From the NCBI GenBank assembly GCA_964525815.1, contig CAZGJQ010000065.1, positions 1 to 10,977 on the forward strand: a DNA stretch of 10,977 nucleotides, given 5' to 3'. This DNA is from UBA1049 sp964525815 (GTDB lineage: Bacteria > Bacillota > Clostridia > Oscillospirales > CAG-382). Shown one piece after another: positions 7,232 to 10,977 of this stretch; the first letter of the stretch is position 1, and every line of letters starts with the position of its first letter. Below the pieces are notes generated by a model. The model ran no database searches. It saw nothing but the letters and a program-made list of their open reading frames with translations, and had not been told where the DNA came from. The position numbers were made by a program, and so were the translations under genes.

Positions 7232-7267
7232 TGTTTTTTTATAAGAAATATGTTATTTTATTCTTCA

Positions 7268-7897
7268 TTATTCGAGTAAATTCCCGTCCTTTCCATATAA
7301 ACGCAATCTTGTTATTCTGCAATCATCAATGCTTTCTCCTAAAAAACTCACTATATAATTGGGGCTTAGATAATCGGCTCCTCCGGCTGCAAGGGTTGCC
7401 TCAAGCACAATATCTCCCTCCCTGTCAAAAAAAACCTTTTCCGTTATTAAATGAGTGACCTCCGTAAGCCTCTCTCCGGACTTTGACCTTTTGTTTATAA
7501 CAATGCTATCGGACAGAGCATCTTGAATTTCCTCCAAGCTTTTTTTTGTAATAAACTCAAAGCGGTATTTTGCCTTACGGCAGGAGGATATTTTTGCTTT
7601 CGGTTCAGCTATTTTATAGATATTCAGCCCTTCAGGCATAACAGAAATCAGTCTTTTTATTATTTCATCCTCTGCTTCGTCCTTATAAAGAGCAAAGTCC
7701 ATAATCTCATACTCACTCTCGATATAAACGGAGAGAGGGAGCGCAAAGGCTATCTTAGGATGCGGATTATACCCCTCCGAATAGACAATATCAAGCCCGC
7801 TGCGTTGCAGCGCTCTGGACATTGCTCTTTGCAGGTCAAGATGAGATATATACCTCAGGTTGCCTTTTTTTCTAAAAAACACTCTTACCTGTTCCAT
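7268..7897 (-). CDS. Radical SAM-linked protein of the DUF2344/TIGR03936 family
   Basis: The function of this family is unknown. The call rests on the N-terminal pattern of the 209-residue protein: VRVFFRKKGNLRYISHLD (4-21), LQRAMSRALQRSG (22-34) and YSEGYNPHPKIAFALPL (39-55), which is the conserved core as I know it. In many Clostridia this protein is encoded next to a TIGR03960-type radical SAM protein, and in some bacteria the two are fused; here they are separate genes 11 bases apart. No signal peptide or membrane segment is visible, so it should be cytoplasmic. The ATG at 7897 has AAAGGA 7 bases upstream. The usual next genes (ribonuclease G, rplU, rpmA) do not follow; an 86-base gap with a new promoter does. 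I see no hairpin-plus-U-run terminator after its stop. Confidence 0.88.
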   Translation of the reverse strand: MEQVRVFFRKKGNLRYISHLDLQRAMSRALQRSGLDIVYSEGYNPHPKIAFALPLSVYIESEYEIMDFALYKDEAEDEIIKRLISVMPEGLNIYKIAEPKAKISSCRKAKYRFEFITKKSLEEIQDALSDSIVINKRSKSGERLTEVTHLITEKVFFDREGDIVLEATLAAGGADYLSPNYIVSFLGESIDDCRITRLRLYGKDGNLLE

Positions 7898-7908
7898 TAC
7901 AAAATCCT

Positions 7909-9759
7909 TTATACATTTTTTGGATTACAGCCTAATGTCATAGCACCGCAGCCAGAGCACATACTCCTGCAATCCGGAGTTGTCTGCTCTTTTTTTGCTT
8001 TTTCCGCTTCATCGATTAAAAATTGCTTGCTAACTCCTATATCTATATGCTCCCAAGGCAGAACCTCCTCCGGCTCCATCCTTCTGTTAGCATAAAAATC
8101 CGGGTCAATACCCGTTTTTTCAAAAACAGCAATCCATTTTTCATAGTCGAAGTGCTCATCCCAGCCGTCAAAACGCTGTCCATCCTTTACCGCACGGGCA
8201 ACAGCAGGCGCAAGCCGTCTGTCTCCACGGGCAAAAACACACTCCAAGCGGGATATTTTTGCGTCGTGGTATTTGTAGGATATTTTTTTGGTTTTTATTG
8301 ATTCCTTTAACAGTCTTTGCTTACGCTCAAGCTCTTCAATGCTGTCCTGCGGCTCCCACTGAAAAGGGGTAAAGGGCTTAGGCACAAACCCCGCCACGCT
8401 TATGGTTACCGACACTCCCCTGCCGGTACGCTTTTTTGAATAAAACTCGTTTACTATTCTTTGAGCGAGATTTGCTATTCCCTTTATATCCTCGTCGGTT
8501 TCGGTGGGCAGTCCGTTCATGAAGTACAGCTTAAGACTGTTTCTTCCGCTGTCAAACGCCCTGGCACAGGCTGTCATTATATCTTCCTCGGTTATATTCT
8601 TATTTATTACATCCCGCAGCCGCTGTGTACCCGCTTCGGGAGCGAAGGTCAGTCCGCTTTTTCGTACACTCATCACCTTTTCCATAAGCTGCTCGTAAAA
8701 AGTGTCTATACGCATAGAGGGTAATGAAAGATTAACCCTCTTTTCTTCAGTCCAGCTCAAAAGACTATCTATAAGCTTGTCAAGCTGCCTGTAATCGCTT
8801 ATGCTCAGCGAGGATAAGGATATCTCGCCGTAGCCGCTGTTTTTTATGGCTTCGATTGCGCATCTGTCCAGCACCTCCGGGCTTTTCTCTCTGTAAGGAC
8901 GGTATACCATGCCCGCCTGACAAAAGCGGCAGCCCCTTATGCAGCCCCTGAACACCTCAAGTATAACCCTGTCATGCACTATGTCCAAAAACGGTACCAG
9001 CGGCTTTACAGGATAAAAAGCGGTGTCAAGCTCCTTTATAATGCGCTTTTTTATCTTTTTCGGTACATCGGTATACTTAGGAGTAACCACTTTAATAGTA
9101 CCATTATCATTATAAACAACATCATAAAGAGAAGGTACATAAAAACCGTCAAGCAAGGCAACCCTATGCAGGAATTCACTCTTTTTCGTGCCTTTTCGAC
9201 TGCATTCGCGATAAAGAGCGGTAAACTCAAGAACCGCCTCCTCCCCCTCGCCTATAAGGAAGGCATCAAAGAACGGCGCAATCGGCTCGGGATTATATGT
9301 GCAGGGACCCCCTCCTATAATAACAGGAAAACTTCCCAGCGGCATATCCTCTCCTCTGTCCGACGCATAAAAAGGTATACCCGCCAAATCCAGCATATTC
9401 AGAACATTTGTATATGAAAGCTCGTATTGCAACGTAAAGCCAATAATATCAAATTCACCGAGAGAATCGCCGCTCTCCAGTGCATAAAGCGGAGTTTTGC
9501 TCTCTCTGAGCTGCTGCTCCATATCCGGCCAGGGAGCAAAGCACCTCTCGCACCAGCAATAATCGGTATTGTTAAGAACAGAGGATAAAATCCTCATTCC
9601 GAGATTGGACATACCTATCTCATAGGTGTCCGGAAAGCAAAAGCAAAAGCGAAGGTCGACACTATTTTTGTCCTTTATTACCTCGTTAAGCTCGCCCCCT
9701 GTATATCTGCCGGGTCTTTCTACATTCTTTAATAAAAACGCATATTTGTCGTCAATCAA
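7909..9759 (-). CDS. Radical SAM protein of the TIGR03960-like family
   Basis: This 616-residue cytoplasmic radical SAM enzyme has no assigned reaction. The N-terminus has the family opening RPGRYTGGELNEV (15-27), followed by a region about 30-200 shaped like the cobalamin-binding-type domain of related enzymes, with FPDTYEIGMSNLG (42-54) and IGGGPCTYNPEP (148-159). The radical SAM cluster motif is CIRGCRFC, with C273, C277 and C280. Later come FAPEAGTQRLRDVINK (372-387 approx.) and LYFMNGLPTETDEDI (410-425 approx.). A second cysteine group lies at the C-terminus, C597, C601 and C604 plus C611, and may bind another cluster. The start is TTG at 9759, overlapping the uvrA stop by four bases (TTGA); TAA lies three codons upstream in frame and the next Met is residue 50. 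GGGAG lies 9 bases and AAGG closer to the TTG. It precedes its usual DUF2344 partner. Confidence 0.92.
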   Translation of the reverse strand: MIDDKYAFLLKNVERPGRYTGGELNEVIKDKNSVDLRFCFCFPDTYEIGMSNLGMRILSSVLNNTDYCWCERCFAPWPDMEQQLRESKTPLYALESGDSLGEFDIIGFTLQYELSYTNVLNMLDLAGIPFYASDRGEDMPLGSFPVIIGGGPCTYNPEPIAPFFDAFLIGEGEEAVLEFTALYRECSRKGTKKSEFLHRVALLDGFYVPSLYDVVYNDNGTIKVVTPKYTDVPKKIKKRIIKELDTAFYPVKPLVPFLDIVHDRVILEVFRGCIRGCRFCQAGMVYRPYREKSPEVLDRCAIEAIKNSGYGEISLSSLSISDYRQLDKLIDSLLSWTEEKRVNLSLPSMRIDTFYEQLMEKVMSVRKSGLTFAPEAGTQRLRDVINKNITEEDIMTACARAFDSGRNSLKLYFMNGLPTETDEDIKGIANLAQRIVNEFYSKKRTGRGVSVTISVAGFVPKPFTPFQWEPQDSIEELERKQRLLKESIKTKKISYKYHDAKISRLECVFARGDRRLAPAVARAVKDGQRFDGWDEHFDYEKWIAVFEKTGIDPDFYANRRMEPEEVLPWEHIDIGVSKQFLIDEAEKAKKEQTTPDCRSMCSGCGAMTLGCNPKNV

Positions 9760-10977
9760 TTCGCCTTACTCCCTCTCAGCACCTTTTTTAGGTAATGACC
9801 CGTATAGGATTGCTTGTTTTTTGCAATTTGCTCGGGTGTTCCGCTTGTGATAACCGTACCTCCGCAGTCACCGCCCTCGGGTCCCATATCGATAATATAA
9901 TCGGCTGTTTTTATCAAATCCAAATTATGCTCTATGACCACCACCGTGTTACCGGCGTCCACAAGACGGTGCAGTACCTCCCGCAGCTTGTCGACATCAA
10001 AGGCGTGGAGCCCGGTGGTGGGCTCATCTAAAATATACATTGTCCTGCCTGTGGAACGCTTGGAGAGCTCGGTCGCTAACTTGACCCGCTGCGCCTCTCC
10101 TCCGGACAGGGTGGTTGAGGACTGACCGATTTTTATATAACCCATTCCCACATCTGACAGGGTCTTTAGCCTGCGGTGTATGGAAGGATAGTTCTCAAAG
10201 AACCTCCTGCCCTCGTCCACGGTCATTTCCAGCACATCATATATGCTCTTGCCCTTATACCTTACCTCCAGTGTTTCCCTGTTGTATCTCTTTCCCTTGC
10301 AGACGTCGCAGGTAACATAAACATCGGGCAAAAAATGCATTTCTATCTTTATGGTGCCGTCACCCTCGCATGCCTCGCAGCGTCCGCCCTTTACATTAAA
10401 CGAAAACCTGCCATCCTTATAGCCTCTCGCTCTTGCCTCCGGCGTAGAGGAGAACACTCCTCTTATATCCGTAAATAATCCGGTGTAGGTTGCGGGGTTT
10501 GAGCGGGGTGTCCTTCCTATCGGCGACTGGTCAATGGCTATTATTTTATCTATATTTTCACTGCCTTCAATCGAGGCATGCTTGCCCGGTGTTAGACTGA
10601 CTCTGCCCAGCATTCTTCCGAGTGTCTTATACAACACCGAGTTGACAAGCGAGCTCTTTCCCGAGCCCGAAACGCCGGTTACGCAAATAAAGCACCCGAG
10701 CGGAAAGGATACATCAATATTCTTAAGGTTGTTTTCCTGCGCACCTATGACCCTAATAGTGCTGCCGTTACCGCTCCTGCGTTTACTCGGTACGGAAATA
10801 TATTTTCTGCCCGAGAGATACTGTCCGGTAATCGATTTTTCACATGCTAACAGCTCCTTCGGAGTTCCGGTAAAAACTACCTCGCCACCGTGTATACCCG
10901 CTTTCGGGCCGATGTCTACGATATAATCGGAGCAAAGCATGGTTTCCTCGTCATGCTCCACAATAATAAGGGTGTTT
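9756..10977 (-). CDS. uvrA: Excinuclease ABC subunit A (UvrA), C-terminal part
   Basis: UvrA is the damage-sensing ATPase of nucleotide excision repair; it acts with UvrB on DNA. The frame is open to the right edge, giving 406 visible residues, a little under half of a usual UvrA. The first residues (TLIIVEHDEET) are the end of the first ATPase module. The second module follows: Walker A GVSGSGKSS (101-109 of the fragment), the zinc finger with C200, C203, C223 and C226, the ABC signature LSGGEAQR (290-297), Walker B MYILDEPTTGLH (313-324) with D317 and E318, and the H-loop histidine H350. The C-terminus is intact and ends in TGA inside the start of the radical SAM gene. The upstream half and its promoter are outside the window. 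Confidence 0.98.
   Translation of the reverse strand, partial: NTLIIVEHDEETMLCSDYIVDIGPKAGIHGGEVVFTGTPKELLACEKSITGQYLSGRKYISVPSKRRSGNGSTIRVIGAQENNLKNIDVSFPLGCFICVTGVSGSGKSSLVNSVLYKTLGRMLGRVSLTPGKHASIEGSENIDKIIAIDQSPIGRTPRSNPATYTGLFTDIRGVFSSTPEARARGYKDGRFSFNVKGGRCEACEGDGTIKIEMHFLPDVYVTCDVCKGKRYNRETLEVRYKGKSIYDVLEMTVDEGRRFFENYPSIHRRLKTLSDVGMGYIKIGQSSTTLSGGEAQRVKLATELSKRSTGRTMYILDEPTTGLHAFDVDKLREVLHRLVDAGNTVVVIEHNLDLIKTADYIIDMGPEGGDCGGTVITSGTPEQIAKNKQSYTGHYLKKVLRGSKAN
9764..9773 (-). promoter_or_regulatory. Ribosome binding site of the radical SAM gene inside uvrA
   Basis: GGGAG (9773-9769) and AAGG (9767-9764) lie within the last codons of uvrA, 9 and 4 bases before the TTG at 9759. Together with the TTGA stop/start overlap they indicate translational coupling to uvrA. 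Confidence 0.6.

Noticed and set aside
7240..7270. Possible terminator after the DUF2344 gene
   Set aside because: Only a weak AAGAA/TTCTT pairing in AT-rich DNA is present, without a GC-rich stem or U-run, so transcription may read through.
7523..8095. 190-codon open frame on the plus strand
   Set aside because: It lies wholly opposite the DUF2344 and radical SAM genes, which have strong family motifs. Its translation is rich in Cys, Phe and Leu with no recognisable domain.
8974..9417. 147-codon open frame on the plus strand
   Set aside because: It is antisense to the radical SAM gene, has no domain-like pattern and no supporting context.
10534..10926. 130-codon open frame on the plus strand
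   Set aside because: It is antisense to uvrA, where every conserved UvrA motif is intact on the other strand.

Overview
The window holds a stretch of ordinary bacterial chromosome. Ten protein genes are packed end to end, all on the minus strand, so transcription runs from high to low coordinates. The protein families and gene order (pyrH-frr-uppS-cdsA-dxr-rseP-ispG), the MEP isoprenoid genes, the strong AGGAGG-type ribosome binding sites and the heavy use of TTG starts all suggest a Gram-positive Clostridia-type organism. A gut Oscillospiraceae/Ruminococcaceae-like lineage is my best guess, but this is inferred and not proven. I see no rRNA, tRNA, CRISPR array, insertion sequence, phage gene or long repeat. 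The longest non-coding gap is 86 bases, so no stretch over 300 bases lacks a gene.

Reading in the direction of transcription, the first block is 10977 to 7268. It holds the C-terminal part of uvrA (nucleotide excision repair), a radical SAM protein of the TIGR03960-like family whose start overlaps the uvrA stop (TTGA), and its usual partner, a small DUF2344/TIGR03936-like protein. The function of this pair is unknown.

An 86-base AT-rich gap (7182-7267) follows. It carries the only convincing promoter in the window, TTGATA-17-TATAAT, reading leftwards. It drives a 450-residue lipoprotein whose second half looks like a metallopeptidase domain without its zinc site. Seven housekeeping genes follow with gaps of 2-57 bases: pyrH (UMP kinase), frr (ribosome recycling factor), uppS (undecaprenyl-PP synthase), cdsA (CDP-diacylglycerol synthase), dxr (MEP pathway step 2), rseP (site-2 protease) and ispG (late MEP step, cut by the window edge).

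The genes fit a growth and envelope theme. Dxr and IspG make isoprenoid precursors, UppS turns these into the lipid carrier for cell-wall synthesis, and CdsA supplies the phospholipid precursor. PyrH provides UDP for UTP and sugar nucleotides, Frr recycles ribosomes, and RseP works in membrane proteolysis. The pyrH-to-ispG block is a well-known arrangement. The less ordinary points are the degenerate protease-like lipoprotein at the head of the operon, the missing usual neighbours on both sides (rpsB-tsf; ribonuclease G-rplU-rpmA), an intercistronic hairpin before pyrH, and TTG starts for about half of the genes. I found no clear sign of a wholly new multi-gene system.
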